A stretch of 64,000 nt of DNA from Chlorella sorokiniana (lineage: Eukaryota; Chlorophyta; Trebouxiophyceae; Chlorellales; Chlorellaceae), in assembly GCA_025917655.1 (NCBI GenBank), contig CP084613.1, positions 620,001 through 684,000 on the forward strand, read 5' to 3'. The first letter of the stretch is position 1. Each line of letters starts with the position of its first letter. The notes beneath the pieces were generated by a model that was not told where the DNA came from, ran no database searches, and saw only the letters and a program-made list of their open reading frames with translations. Below are positions 10,493 to 23,100 of this stretch, piece after piece. The position numbers were made by a program, and so were the translations under genes.

Positions 10493-12316
10493 TTGCGAAG
10501 TCGGCCCATGACACTCGCGCACCCAACTGCATTGGCCGCTCCGCTCAGCGCCCCGACCCCTGCCCCCGCCGCCCCACCTGCCGCAGCTCCGTTCTGGAGC
10601 TGCCGCCCGCCGGGCGCTGCTGTACATCCCAGGCGACAGCGACCGAAAGATATGCAAGGCAGCGGGCCTGGGTGCAGATGTGGCCTGTTTGGATCTGGAG
10701 GACGCGGTGGCAGCTAGCCGCAAGCCTGCTGCCCGCGACGTCGCCGTTAAGGCACGACCCGGCAGCGCGCTGGCGGCTTCCTTGCCTGGCTCAAACAGCT
10801 GTGTGAGCCAAGGTCAGCAGCAGTGCACCAGCACAGACCGCTCACATTACTGGCTCGTTGTGCTCCCCCAGGCTCTGGCTGAGGTGACGTTCGGGCGCAG
10901 CGAACGAGCGGTGCGGGTCAATTCCGTGCAGAGCGGGCTCTGCGAGGAGGACCTGCGGGCGGTGCTGGGCGGGCCAGCCCTGCCAGACGCGCTGGTAGTG
11001 CCCAAACTGGACACGGTGGAGCACATCGAGTGGCTGTTTGACCGCGTGCAGAGGTTCTTGGACGCGAGGCACAAGCAGCAGCAGCAGCAGCAGCAGCAGC
11101 CACAGGGCGGGCCGCCGCGGCCGCCGGCCCTCATCACCATGTGTGAGAGCGGCATCGGCCTCCTCAACCTACGGTGCGCATCCCAAACGCCTTCCCAGAC
11201 TGCCCCCGCCGTAGCTGTCGTTTTCAGGAACGCGCGGCTGTCCCCGTTGCAGCGAGGGGGCTCTACAGCGCACTTGCCTGGCCCGCCAACCTTTCCGATG
11301 CAGGCACATCTTCGAGGCATGCTTGACGGATCAGCGCCTCCGCGTGCTGCGACTGGAGGCCTGCATCTTTGGCGGCGACGACTTCTGCGCATCGCTGGGC
11401 CTCAAGCGCCAGCCGGGCACAGGCGAGCGCGGATGAACAGCAGCAGTGGCGTCGCGGCAGCGTGCTGATGTTAGTCAGTTGTGGGATGGGAAGCGGTATG
11501 CCATGCCCGTCATGCTGTGCACCGGTGGCTGCAGGCATTGCCGCTGCCCCGCCCCCACGCAGACGACACGCTCTTTGCGCGTCGCTGGATGGCGCTGCAT
11601 GCGCGTGCCTTTGGCCTGCAGCCCATTGATCAAGTGTATGTGAGTGGGCAGGCGGGCGGATGGCTACCACACGGCTGCCAGCTACGCATGCGAGGTTTGA
11701 GGTGTCTGCGGTGTCTGCGGTGTCTGCGGTCTCTCTTGCTGCCTGGATGCCTGCCCCTACATACTCCCCATACTCTCCATCATGGACTGCCTTGCAGATA
11801 GACTACAAAAACCAGCACGGCTTGGCGCAGGAGGCGCTGGAGGGGCGCGGCATCGGCTTTGCCGGCAAGCAGGTCATCCACCCCACCCAGATTGCCCCGG
11901 TGCAGGTGGGCAGCCAACCGCGCAGCAACACAGCTGCCCTCCTGCTGCTGCCCAGGACGTGCGCTGCACGCGTGCAGATGCATCCCTGGATGCATGCAGC
12001 AGGCCTCCATTGACGCACTGCGCTGCTGCTGCTGCGGGCGTCTGGCCGGCGACAGGGGCGACGGCCAGTGCCCGCCGGCCCGCACTGGTGCTTGCAGGAG
12101 GCCTTCAGCCCGGACCCTCGCGACGTAGAGGAGGCACGCGAGCTTGTGGCCGCCTTTGAGCAGCATCAGGCGGAGGGCACGGGGGCCTTCACCTTCAGGG
12201 ATAAGATGATAGACCAGCCCACCTACCTCCAGGCCAGAAACCTGCTGCGCTTGGCAGCTCGACTCAGCGGCAGCGGTGAGAGCGGCAGTGTGCGGGATGG
12301 TAGCGCCGCCTCGTAG
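10493..12316 (+). CDS. CLYBL: citramalyl-CoA lyase-like (CLYBL, HpcH/HpaI family)
   Basis: Relative of the bacterial citrate lyase beta subunit; animal CLYBL is a mitochondrial C5-dicarboxylate (citramalyl-CoA) lyase. Visible blocks: RRALLYIPGDSDRKICKAA, ADVACLDLEDAV (metal-binding Glu/Asp region), ERAVRVNSVQSGL, DALVVPKLDTVEHIEWLFD, ALITMCESGIGLLNLR, EACIFGGDDFCASLG, ARAFGLQPIDQVY, IDYKNQHGLAQEALEGRGIG, FAGKQVIHPTQIAPVQ, and a C-terminal helix ending at TAG 12314. The first exon's N-terminal part is Ala/Pro-rich, like a transit peptide. It is out of frame with the enzyme by one base or more (near 10606), so the start is approximate. Intron 11423-11562 has a GC donor. A run of eight Gln (about 11075-11098) lies in a loop. 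Confidence 0.82.
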
Positions 12317-12648
12317 GCCTGAAGCGTTCAGCATCCATATTAAGGCGGATGGTTCATGACCCGCCGCATAAGGGAAGGTCGATGGTTGGGAGCTCGATGC
12401 ATGCAACACCAGTGCACATGGTGCACAGGAACACAGCGTGGTTGTCGCCGCCCGCCTTTGCAGCTGGCACCAGGCGGTTCACTGGTTTAGGCAGGGCTCC
12501 TGCCTCGTTCATTGCCGTTTTGTAGTCGTTTTGTGCATCTAGACGCTGTCTCACTGGCATCCGGGTGCTGGTGAGCGATGTGGCACCTGCGGCACAGTCT
12601 TGCCCGTCCCGGTGAGGCCATGCTTGCTATCGAATAACTTTGATCGCT
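12317..12648. other. intergenic, CLYBL tail / lipase promoter
   Basis: 332 nt without coding sequence between two genes on the same strand. No TGTAA was found close to the CLYBL stop. Nothing else recognised. Confidence 0.4.
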
Positions 12649-14900
12649 ATGTTCAAGCGTTTGAATGGCTACACATCATTGTTTGAACTGGCACCTCGTT
12701 CGCCATTCCCCGCAGTGTCGGGGAGACCCTGCCTGCCCCACCTGCGCATCAGAGCTTTCGCTGCAGATGTGGGGGCGCCGCCAGCAACACCCACGTCCGC
12801 CGAACTGCTGCGCGACAGCAGGTTGGCGGCGCTGAGCGGTTTGGCGTACGTTCCGCCGGACGAGCTGGCAGAGCGGCTGCGGCACCAAGGGCTGGAGCTG
12901 CAGGCCCACGGCAGCACACACTTCACGCGGTGGTATGTTGCGCGGCCGACGCAGGAAGCATTGAGCGCCACAGCCTCCCCCGCAGCAGCAGCAGCATCGG
13001 CGGCGGCCGGCGGCGTGAGCGCGGCGTCGGGTGCAGCGTCGCCAGCAGCGCAGGCAGCCAGCTTGGGGGCCTTGGACCCCGGTCAGCACTATGTCTTCCT
13101 GCGTGGAGTGAGCTGGCGGTCTGCCGACCTGGATGCGTTGCGCGTGTGGCAGGGCCTCGCCCGAGCGCTGCCCACACCCTTCCAGCCCCACCTCACCTCG
13201 CCGCCCGAGCTGCTCCTGGCGCACAGGTGGGGGCGGTGAGCGCTTGAGGCACGCTGTGCCCGCTGCCCTGCTGGCACGCTCTTCGCTTCGGTCGGGCCTT
13301 TTGCTGCTGGCTGCCTGCACGACAGCCACCTGACCCGGCGGCCTCCCCGCCCGCTGCCCTCGCTGTTGCTGCTTCAGCGGCGTGGCCGACATGGCGGCGG
13401 AGCTGTTTGATGTGCTGCGCCCGCACCTGGAGGGCGGCGGCCGCCTGCACGTTGCGGGCCACAGCCTAGGGGGAGCCTTGCCACCCTGGTGGCGATTGCT
13501 GCGCACCTGCGCCTTGGCGGCGGCGGCGGCAGCAGAGAAGAGGATGTTGCAGCAGCGACAGCGGCAGCGGCAGGACAGCGCATTAAAAGCTCCGTCACCG
13601 GCAGCGGCGGCAGCGGCAAGGTGGGCGGCGGCACAGCAGGCCAGCGGGGGCGACTGGCAGTGCAGTGCACCACTTTCGGGTCGCCGCCGGTGCTGGCGCT
13701 GGCGCGGGCGCCGGGGGAGGACGGTCGTTCGATCCTGGCGGCGCTGCGGCTACCGCTGGGGGCGGTACGAAACTACGTGCTGCAGGTAGCTAAGCTCATG
13801 CGGCCGGCAGGCCAGTGCCCAGCCGACAGAGAAAAGCGGAGGCTGCCCCGTATGCAAGCAGCTGTACATGCCGGATTGCACAGATTGGCGCTGTGCGCTC
13901 ACCGCTTCCAGGCTGCTGGCCGCCGTGCTTTGCACCAGCTTGCACCGAAGTGCTCCAGACGGCACCGCAGTGCTGCCATGACAATGACACATCGCTGGTG
14001 GCGTGGCGCCGCCCTTCCTCGCCGCAGGACGACCCCATCCCGCGCGCCATGCTGAGCGCCGACCCTGCCTTCTTGGCGCTGAAGCAGAGCGCGGCCGTGG
14101 CGGGGCTGCTGCGCCTGCGCGAGCGCTGGCTGGGGCCGGGCGTGCTCTCCCCCACCCGCTTCCTCTACCACCCAGCTGGCGACGTGTACCTCGTCCGGTG
14201 TGTGTGTGTATGTGAAAGGGGCCGGGGGTGGGGCGGGGGCGGGGAGAGGGCGCAGCTGCGGCCTCGGGTCCTTGTCCGAGCCTTGGTTATTGCGAGGCTG
14301 TGATCATTGCCCTCGCAGGCATACGGACAGCAAGGATAGCGCCACATCCTCTTCTGTATGCTTGTAAACTCAGCCAGCTGCGGCACGCGCCCTGCTCCTT
14401 GTTCTCGCTGCTGCAGGTGGAACGCGGAGGCAGGGCACTCGGTGCGGCTGCTGGCCCCGTCCAGCCTGCAGGAGGAGCTCGCGTTGGATGTGGAGGCGCT
14501 GAGGGCCAGCCCGGTGAGCTGCTCAGCATCTGCCCGTCCTCGCCTCCTTGCCCTTCAAGTGTCCCCTGGAGAAAAGAAATCCACGGAAGAGAGAAGGGGG
14601 CAGAGGCGGCGGCTGGGTTGCGGCACACAGCAGGAGCAGGACGACGCATTGAGTCGGGCTGGCTGCCTGGCGACAGGCGGCACCTCGCATGGACCCTTCC
14701 TGGCAGCGTCGTGCGCCGCGCGCACCCGCCCGTCCGCCTGCCTGCGGTTGACCCCTGCCTCGCCTGGCGCTTCTGCCGTGCAGCTGGCGCTCATGCAGGC
14801 CATCATGGACCACCACCACGGCTCTTACAGCTCCGAGCTCCGCGCCGCCGCCGCCGCACTGGCCAGGCAGGAGCGTGGCAGCGTGGCGGCGCCCTGCTAG
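12649..14900 (+). CDS. class 3 (fungal-type) lipase
   Basis: Alpha/beta hydrolase of the lipase_3 family; probable acyl-glycerol or galactolipid hydrolase, substrate unknown. ATG 12649 opens a possible targeting sequence. Then come LAALSGLAYVPPDELAERL, HYVFLRGVSWRSADLDALRVW, ADMAAELFDVLRPHL and LHVAGHSLGGA, the nucleophile elbow with its Ser near 13463. AVQCTTFGSPPVLALARAP follows, then DDPIPRAMLS (a likely catalytic Asp region), RFLYHPAGDVYLVR, HSVRLLAPSSLQE and, near the C-terminus, AIMDHHHGSYSSELRAA, which should hold the catalytic His. TAG at 14898. Directly after GHSLGGAL the frame jumps by one base (near 13480), so that ATLVAIAAHLRLG follows. Six or so exons. Confidence 0.82.
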
Positions 14901-15267
14901 CCGCCGCCGCTGCAACCTGCCGCTTCCCTGTCGTGGCTTTGTGGCGGCGCTTCCGCCACTCAATTTTGCCCTGCTTTCTCAGCAGTCTTCCTTGCCCATC
15001 TTCTTTCAAGTCTATAGATTTCATCAATTGCATTGTTGTGAAATGAGAGCACGCAAGCAGCGTGAGGATTTGGAGGAATGAAATTGATGGATTTACAATG
15101 CTGGCAGCAAGGGGTGCAAGCAACGCAGACAGCACGCACCCCGGCTAGGGATACTAATTTCCCACGGTTTCAAGCAGCCAGCGGCTCTGGCCCTGCCAGG
15201 CCACGTGTCGTCCGGGGCAAGACAGCCTCATCCCCAGCACCGCCACTGCTTGTTCACAGCTTCCGCA
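14901..15267. other. convergent intergenic region
   Basis: 367 nt between the lipase and mnmE stops. It is AT-richer than the genes and holds the candidate poly(A) signal of mnmE (15093-15097). No gene. Confidence 0.5.
15093..15097 (-). terminator. possible UGUAA poly(A) signal of mnmE
   Basis: TGTAA on the minus strand, about 170 nt after the TGA at 15268-15270. Confidence 0.4.
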
Positions 15268-18143
15268 TCACTTGCCGATGCAGAAGCGGGAGAAGATGGA
15301 GTCCAGCACCTCCTCGGTCACCTCCTCCCCGCTGACCTCACCCAGCGCCAGCGCCGCCGCCCTCAGGTCTATGGTCCAGAAGTCGAGCGGCAGCTGGCCT
15401 GCAAGGAGAGGGCGCATGCACGCGCGCAAGTCACCGCAGCTCAAGCCCCAGCAGTGCAGGAGGCACAAGGGGGGCTCTGCGCGGCGGCCGGCAGCCAGGG
15501 CACAGCACCGGCAACGCGCAGTGTTTGTGGCGAAGCGTTGTCAAGTCACGCCGCCGCACTTCGGCGCTTGTAGCTTGTCAATATAATCTTAACCATTAGC
15601 ACCAGAAAAAAATCATCTCAAAGCTTCTTAACCTCCGCTCACCCTCTATGCTGCCCTGCGCCCGCTCCAGAGCCTCGCCCGCCCGGATCAGCGCTTCAGC
15701 CTGCCGCTCGTTCACCGCCCAGCTGACGCCGCCAGGGGCCAGCTGCGGGCACACGCAGAGCGCGGAAAACGCGTTTCAATGTAGAGCGAGCGCTAGGCAA
15801 AGAACGGCGCTTGGGCGGGAAGGACAGGCTGGGCGGCACCAGGTGGGGAAGACACAGCAAGGCGACCAGCAGGGAAGCTGGGGGGGGTGGCGGTAGTTGC
15901 GGAGCGGCGGCGCGCTGCGGCCCCACCTGCGGCGCGCCCGCCAGCCGCAGCACGGCTGCCTGCAGCTCCTCCAGACCCTCCCGGGTGGCCGCCGAGGTGC
16001 CCACCACCTCAGCAAAGCGAGCAGCCACCGCCGGCGGCACGCCCAGGGCCGCCGCAGAGGGCGACCCTGCATGGGCCGGCTCCCCTGCTGGGCCGCCGTT
16101 GCTGCCCTGCTGCGAGCCATCCTGCTGCGCCTGCTGTGCTGCATCCTGCTGCACACGCTGCGCCAGGTCGCTCTTGTTCAGCACGAGCAGAGCTGGCGCC
16201 CCCGCCGCCCGCCGCTGCCGCCGCTGCTGCCGTTACCCGTGCTGCTCGCCCCCGCGCTCTCCCAAACAGCTGCTCCGCAATCTCCGCGTCCCCCTGCGTC
16301 CACCCAACCTGCGCATCCAGCACCACAAGCACGATGTCTGCCTGGCGCGCCGCCGCCACCGACCGCTCCACGCCAATCTGCTCCACCAGGTCGGCAGACT
16401 CCCGCAGCCCAGCGGTGTCCAGCAGCGTGATGGGCACACCGCCGACGACCACGCCTGGGGGCAGCAGCGTGGGAAAGAGCACGGAATGCAAGGAGGAGTT
16501 GGGGGATGACGCAAGTACGGCCAAGAAGCACATTTCGGGAGGGTGGCCAGGGTGGCTGCAGCACAAGGAGGGGCACGGACGGTGCTCCTGCGGCTGCCAG
16601 AAGGGGGCAGCCATGCTGGTACCGCCGAGCTGCCCACCAGCTTCCACAATGTCCCGCGTGGTGCCCGCGATGTCGGTGACGATGGCCCGCTCGGTGCCGC
16701 TCAGCGCGTTGAGGAGGCTGGACTTGCCCACGTTGGGGCGGCCCACCAGCGCCACCTGGCACAGCGTAGCGCAGCGTGACAGACCAGCGCACAGCGTGAG
16801 CAAGTGTCGTGGGCTGGTCGAGGTTGAGCGGCAGCAGTGGCACCCAAGAAGCATGGCCCTTCTACCGGCGGGCAGGCACACGCACACGCTGCCATGGGGC
16901 GGCAGCTGGGTGAGGGGCTCTGCCAGTGCCGCAACCCTGAGGTGCAGTTGGGCGACAGGTTCCGCCGGTGCACCGCCCCCGCAGCCCGCCCTCGCACCTG
17001 CAGCCCTGTGCGCAGCAGCTGGCCCTGCCGCGCCGTGGCCAGCGTGCGCTGCAGCTGCTGGCTCAGGGCGGCCACGCGGGCCACCAGGGCCGGCACATCC
17101 AGCGGCGGCAGGTCGTCGTCAAAGTCCAGCCTGCAGCCAGGGTGGCGAGCCGAGCACCTGGTCAAGCGGAAGGCGGCCTTCACGGGACCCTGCTCCAAGG
17201 GCTGGTTGATGCTGCTGGTGAGGCTGGTTGATGCTGCGTGTGAGCGGCGAGCCTGCGGCTGCATAAATTTTGTGGCAGGCTCTTGCCACGGCCACCCTCC
17301 TCCAAACCCCTGCTAATTCTGCAAACCAGCTGCCCAGCCGCAGCTCACCGAGCGTCGAGCTCCACGAGCAAGTCGACGCATTCAGCTCGCATCGCCGCCA
17401 CCTCTCGCCCCAGCCCCCCGCCAGCCCAGCCAGCGCCGAGTCGGCGGCCGCAACGGTGCGCGCGTCGATGAGCTACAGCGGCGGCGGGGAAGAAACAGGG
17501 GTGGGGATACACAATGGTGGTGCCGCGAGTTGCGCATAGGTGGCTTGGAACCATAGGTGGCCCAGCCTGCGCAGCGCTCGTTTCGTGCAAGTGCCGCTCA
17601 AACGGCGTGGTTTCTGTAATGATCAGGGCCGTGTGCCCGACTGCTAGCACCGTCCCCCACCTGCGCCACGCTCTCCGCTTGAGACAGGTCCAGCCGGCCG
17701 TTGAGAAAAGCGCGGAGGGTGAACTCGCCCGGGGCGGCACGGCGCGCCCCGCCGCCAGGCAGCGCTGCAGCACGCGCGCTGCGGAGACGCCACCGCCGTG
17801 AGTGTGCACCTCCACCACATCTTCTGCTGTGTAGCTGCGAGGCGCCAGCATGGCCAGCACCAGCACCTCATCCAGCACGTGTCCCGCCTCGTCCACGGCG
17901 GTACCGTAGTACACGCGGTGGCTCTCCGGTGCCCAGCCCGCCCCTCCAGCGGCCACACTTCTGGGGCCCGCGGGGGCGGAACACACCCTGCGCAATGCCC
18001 ACGGCGTCCGGGCCGCTCAGGCGGATGATGCTGACTGCGCCCTGGGCGGAGCCGGTTACGATTGCCGCAATCGTGTCGCTGTCGCGGGTGGCCCTGGCGC
18101 TGCCGCCGGCACCGCAGCCCTCCTCCACCTCTTCGTCACCCAT
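15268..18143 (-). CDS. mnmE: tRNA uridine-5-carboxymethylaminomethyl modification GTPase MnmE (TrmE)
   Basis: With MnmG it modifies wobble uridine in tRNA; in algae the protein works in plastid and/or mitochondrion. N-terminal folate-binding domain: [78 protein letters not shown]. Inserted GTPase domain: [17 protein letters not shown] (P-loop), [14 protein letters not shown] (G2), DTAGLRES (G3), [10 protein letters not shown] (G4). The C-terminus [10 protein letters not shown] has the invariant C-[IV]-G-K Cys. The length is right for the family. Frame jumps occur near 17970, at 17747-17750 and near 16205. ATG 18143 gives no transit peptide, so a targeting exon may lie upstream, or the annotated start is internal. 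Confidence 0.92.
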
Positions 18144-20169
18144 TGTGAGCCTGGTCAGCTTGGAAAGATATTCTGCAGGTTGGCACAGTGGTCAAGCGTC
18201 AGGCAACCTGCTGGTCAGCAGGCTGCAACGGAGCCGTCCACGCCGCTGCCACTGCAGACTGATGGCCAGGGCAGCCGTTGCGGGCTCTGCTGGGAAATTC
18301 ACCTTGCTCCAGGCTCCGGCAGCGCGTTTCACACCTCCCCGTGCAAAGCCGCTGCCGCTTGAGGGGTGGCTTGAGGGTGCCAGCCCTGGCCCCCGCTCTC
18401 AAGTGACATGGAGGTGGCGCATGCTTGAGTGACATTGCTTTAAACATCATCGACTGCCCGCAAAACGCCCAGGCTGTTGCGCGAAGCCGACCACCACAAA
18501 ACACAGGTGCCAGCGCAATAAAGAAATTTGAACCTCAAAGCAATGAAATGCTTATAGTGAATTGATTTCGAATTGGCTGATAAGCCGAATGCCGCGCCCC
18601 TTCAAAATGCCACCGTGGAGGCGCCAGCTCAGGACCACCCCTTCATCTGCATCTGCTGCCGCAACCGCAAGTGTTCATCTCTTTACGATTTTCACTCGTG
18701 GAAGCATTCATCAGTGCATCTGCTTTGCCTCCTGGCAGTTGCATTGTTTGTGTTGCCATGCCTCTTAAACTGCGGAGACTGTGCTGGCTTGTCCGTCACC
18801 CGCCCTGCCGTTTCTGGATGCCGATTCCTGCCTCACAGACATATGCCCGCTGTTTCCAGTAGCCCATTATCCGGCAGGCTCAAGGTATAGGAGTCTGCCA
18901 AGACAGTGCTGGCTGCCGCCGCGTGGCAGTGAGGCTGATGGCACAGCCGACTCGACGCACCTGTGACAGGCATCCATCACCACCATGCCACCTGGGCCTT
19001 GTTCATCCCCCATGCATGCACTGTGGTATCAAACGCTCCACATGCCTTCAAGCTAGTGATGGGGTTTGTTGGCAGCGTCTTCCAGCTGCCGCCACACACG
19101 GCTGGGTGCGGCCGCCCGCAGCTGGGGGCGGCGGCGCCCATGCCATCAAGCGCATTGCAGCCTGACTGTACCAATCCGGTTAGCAATTCAAGCAATTTGC
19201 CATATGAACTGATGGACAGGCACCTTGGCAGTTATGCTTTTGCGGAGCTGCAAATCTCAGGGAGGCGAAAGCCGGCAACCTGCTGGCGCCACCTTGGCGG
19301 CCGCCTCAGTGGCTGCTCCCGGCAGACCGGGGCAGAGATATGCGAAATATGACGGTGACCCGTTTGAAATTAGAGAGCTCAAGTCAGCTTGTCGCCCTGT
19401 GTTTGCCCGCCAAGGCATAGTGTCTTGGAATGGAGGCTGCAGGCGAGGCACACTCAACGGAAGAAGCCACGTGTGAGCTGAAGAATGTTTCTCCAGCCTC
19501 CACACGCCAGCCGTGCCGCTTCCACCTGGCGGCAGGAGCGGCCCGCCCACGGTCCCAGTGTGCCGGTTGCTGTGCACTGCCAGGCTGCCAGAATTCCCAG
19601 GCAGTGTGTTCTTAGCCAGGCTTGTGTTCTCGTCAATCAGCTGCACCTCTGAGCTGCTTGTCAAGCACCCTCGACAGCCCGCACCTGGTGGAAGAACGAA
19701 TGACTAGGCTCCGCTGATGACGGGGCCCGGTGAGCAGTTGGAGGAGGCAAGGGGGCACGGGGCGAGTCGCACGTGGCTTTGGCGACCAGCTGCGCCTCCT
19801 GGCAGATTGAGGACTGCTGCAGGAGGCAGCGTCCACCACAGCTGCAGGTGTTGCCTAGCCAACGCAGTTGTGGCGGGCGCCTGCCGCGTTGGTGAGCCGC
19901 AGATCACCAAAGATGATATGCAGGGCTCCAGTGGGATTGATCTGGTAGGAGAAGTCACCAAGTCGCATGCTTGATTGGAGCGCTTGCGCCCAGTTTTTGA
20001 ATGCATCACATAATCGCGCAGGTCTGCCGTCTCGGGAAGGTGGGTCAAGTATCAACGAGGGCATCTGCATGCAATCAAACCTGCAGTGCTGGCTCCCTCC
20101 GGCACGCCTTTTTGTTCCCTTGACGATAGAAGATCACGTAGCACCATTGAGGTGCTTGATTCGGGCGCC
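18144..20169. other. 2-kb divergent intergenic region
   Basis: The longest gene-poor stretch of the window, between mnmE (leftward) and the 5'-nucleotidase (rightward). GC content is lower and codon-like bias is weak. Several open frames of 60-130 codons occur, but none has a domain, and the splice-compatible ones do not chain together. One minus-strand frame at 19855-20070 is described under findings. A minus-strand frame at 18199-18504 could hold an upstream targeting exon of mnmE, but no splice links them. Confidence 0.4.
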
Positions 20170-23100
20170 ATGTCGGCCATCATGCAGAGAGCGGCGCTCC
20201 TCGTTTGGCTGAACCTTGCGATTTGTGCGCTTGCTGCGCCAGTCAACTTCACGTTGCTTCACTTCAATGACAATCACGCCCGGTGCGCGCGGCCGCTCTT
20301 GACGCCATCTGGGCAACCTGGGCAGCGGCGGCAGAGGAGCTGCTGCCGAACCCAGAGTCATTGGAAGGCTGCTTGCATCCAGCACCTCAAGTAGTTGGCT
20401 GTTCCTGAACCTCCCAGGTTTGAGCCTGCGGACACCAACTTCGGGAGCGGGTGCGAGGGCTCCGACGCGGACGCATGCTTCGGAGGCTTCGCCCGCCAGG
20501 CCACCGCCATCAAGGCTGCCCAGGCCGCCGCCGCCGCCGCTGACAGGGACTCCCTGGTGCTCTTTGCTGGCGACCAGTACTCAGGTGCGGTTCTGTCAAC
20601 TGGATCCCAGCATTCAATCACAATCTCGTTCAAGTCAGCACGACTGCATGGCCTCTGCATCTGAGCGGCGGCTGCTTGATGCGTGCCCAACCAGCCCTTG
20701 GCCTCACACCGTCGCTGCGCCGCCTGCTTCCCATCGCAGGCACCGTGTGGGGCGTGGTTTATGAAGCTCAGGGCATCCAGGTGGCCCCTTTCTTCCTGGA
20801 AGAGCTGGGAGTGCAGGCCATGGTGCGCGAGGGGGCGCCCGGCGGTGGGCAACCGAGGCCCTCAGTGCCACCAGCTCCCCAGCATGTGGCAGTGCACTAC
20901 AGCAGCGCTGCCTTCTGTCATGCCGGCTTCCGCTCGTCGATCAACTCACCCTGGGGGTTCGTTTTTTGCTCCCACCCGCACCTCAGACGCTGGGCAACCA
21001 CGAGTTTGATGATGGCGTGGCCAACCTGGCGGACTTCATCCGCAACACCACCTTCCCCGTGCTCTCCTGCAACCTGGACACCTCGGCGGAGCCGCTGCTG
21101 GATGGCCTGGTGGAGGTGCGGCGCCCGCCCCCGCTGCCTGCGCTGGGCCTGCTGGGCTGGTGCGGCTGCCTGTGAGAAAGGGGGACGTGGGGGCTTGGGG
21201 CAGATGGTGCTACAAGCAAGTTCTAACTCTATCTGGGTACCCTAACACATTTGTTGCCCTCCCCCCCCACCCACCCCCACACACAACCAACCAAAACACC
21301 CAAAAACGCAGCCCTACACCGTGATTGAGCTGCCGCGCAGCGGGCTGCGCGTGGGCGTGGTGGGGCTGACCACTGTGGAGACCCCGGAGGCGAGCTCCCC
21401 TGGCCCCAACCTGCGCTTCCTGCCCTACAACGAGACGCTGCCCGGCTGCGTGGCCGCCGCCAGCGCCGACGGCGCGCAGTTCATTGTCGCCCTCACCCAC
21501 ATCGGCTACGGCGATGACGTGGCGCTGGCGGCGGACCCTGCCGCCGCTGATGTGGACCTGTTTGTGGGTGAGTGCAAGGGACGGGTCCTGCTGGAGAGGC
21601 CGGCAGTTGGTAGAGCCAAGGCCTGGTCCTGGCTGCCAGGTTGCACTTGCTACACAGCTGCGGGAGGAGCGCCGCAGGGCAGCGGGCTTCGATGCGGCGC
21701 ACCCGCCGCTGCCTAACTGCTACGCCCCGCGCGCCCGCGCCCGCCCCCGCAGGCGGCCACACCCACACTCTGCTGAACGGGCGCCGCCGCGGTTGGAGAG
21801 CCCCAGGTGGGGCAGCCTGTGGGGCTCATCCTGAACTCCCCGCCAACGAACGAGAGCACCGAGGTGCTGGGGCCCTACCCCACGTTGGTGGCGGCGGCGG
21901 GCGGCGACAAGGAGATCCCGGTGGTGCAGGCCATGTGAGCTTGCTGGCTTGTTCCTTGGAATGTGATGCCTGCGTACGTTTTATGTTTGGGGGTGGTCTC
22001 TGCTGGCTTCCTCGTGGGGGAGAGGCTGCGTCAGCGTAGCACTTCTCAGCGGCTGCTGTCTGCCGCCCTGCTAGCAGCTCTGCCCATTCCCGCCACACCT
22101 CCGTACGACTCCCTGTGCCCAAGGTGCTGCTTGCGCGTCTCGCTGCCCAGCTCATCTTCCCCCTCCCCCCGCCTGTGTGTTTCCTGGCTCCAGGTGGGCC
22201 TCTCGCTACCTGGGTGTGCTGGATGTGGACTGGGACACCGAGGAGGGCCTGCTGTCGGCCTCGGGCGCCCCACTGCTGCTGGGCGGCGCCAACTCCACCA
22301 ACCCCGTGGCGGGTGCGGTCCGGGCGCCGCCGCCGCCGCCGTGATGCATGCGTCTGCTGGCTGCAAGGGGCACGGCCGTGCCGCCAGCTCGATGGCGACG
22401 GACTGAACCCCTGCCAGCCTGTGTTCCTGTGGAGGAGGCCTCGAATGCCTTCACCCCAAGAGGAAAGCATCAAGTTGCGGCCCGCCGTGCAACGGCACCT
22501 CCCGTTGTCCTCCCTCTTGGCGCCCCCGCAGACGACCCCGTGGTGGCCTCTGAAATCGCTGCCCTGCGCGGCCCCATCGACGCGCTGGCCTCCTCCGTCG
22601 TCGGCACCACGGACGTGCTGCTCAACGGCGAGCGCGCGGCGGTGCGCGGCGGCGAGACCAACCTGGGGAACCTCATCTGCGAGGCGCTGCTCTGGTATGT
22701 GCAGACCGCCACCGGGGTGCTGCGCCAGAACGGCGACACGCCTGCGGTGTGCCTTGTCAACGGCGGCGGCATCAGGTGTGTTGGGCGGGGTTGTGTGGGT
22801 GGTTGAGTCGGTGGGTGGTTGGGTCGGTGGGTGGTTGGGGTGTCGGGGGGGGCAGGGGTTGTTGGTGGTGTATGCAGGCGCATGCTGTTGGTTGCGGGGC
22901 AACACTGGTCGACCGGGACCTAATCGTTGGGGAGTTGCGCGGCGACTCCCGAGTGCGTCAATCGGGCGGAGGTGGGCACAGAAGAGGCTGGCAATGTGTG
23001 TGTTGAAGAGTGGCATGCTCCCATTCCCTGAACACCTGCAGGGCCAGCATTCAGCCTGGAAACGTGACCGCCAGCGACCTGAACACTGTGTGAGCGGCCA

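Noticed and set aside
15887-17209. Long plus-strand frame of about 440 codons
   Set aside because: It is the antisense of mnmE; GC-rich codons keep opposite frames open. The minus strand has the conserved GTPase motifs.
18144-20169. A transposable element in the 2-kb gap
   Set aside because: No terminal repeats, target-site duplication, transposase or reverse transcriptase motif could be found by eye.
21826-23016. Minus-strand frame of almost 400 codons
   Set aside because: Antisense of the 5'-nucleotidase and its C/A-rich introns.
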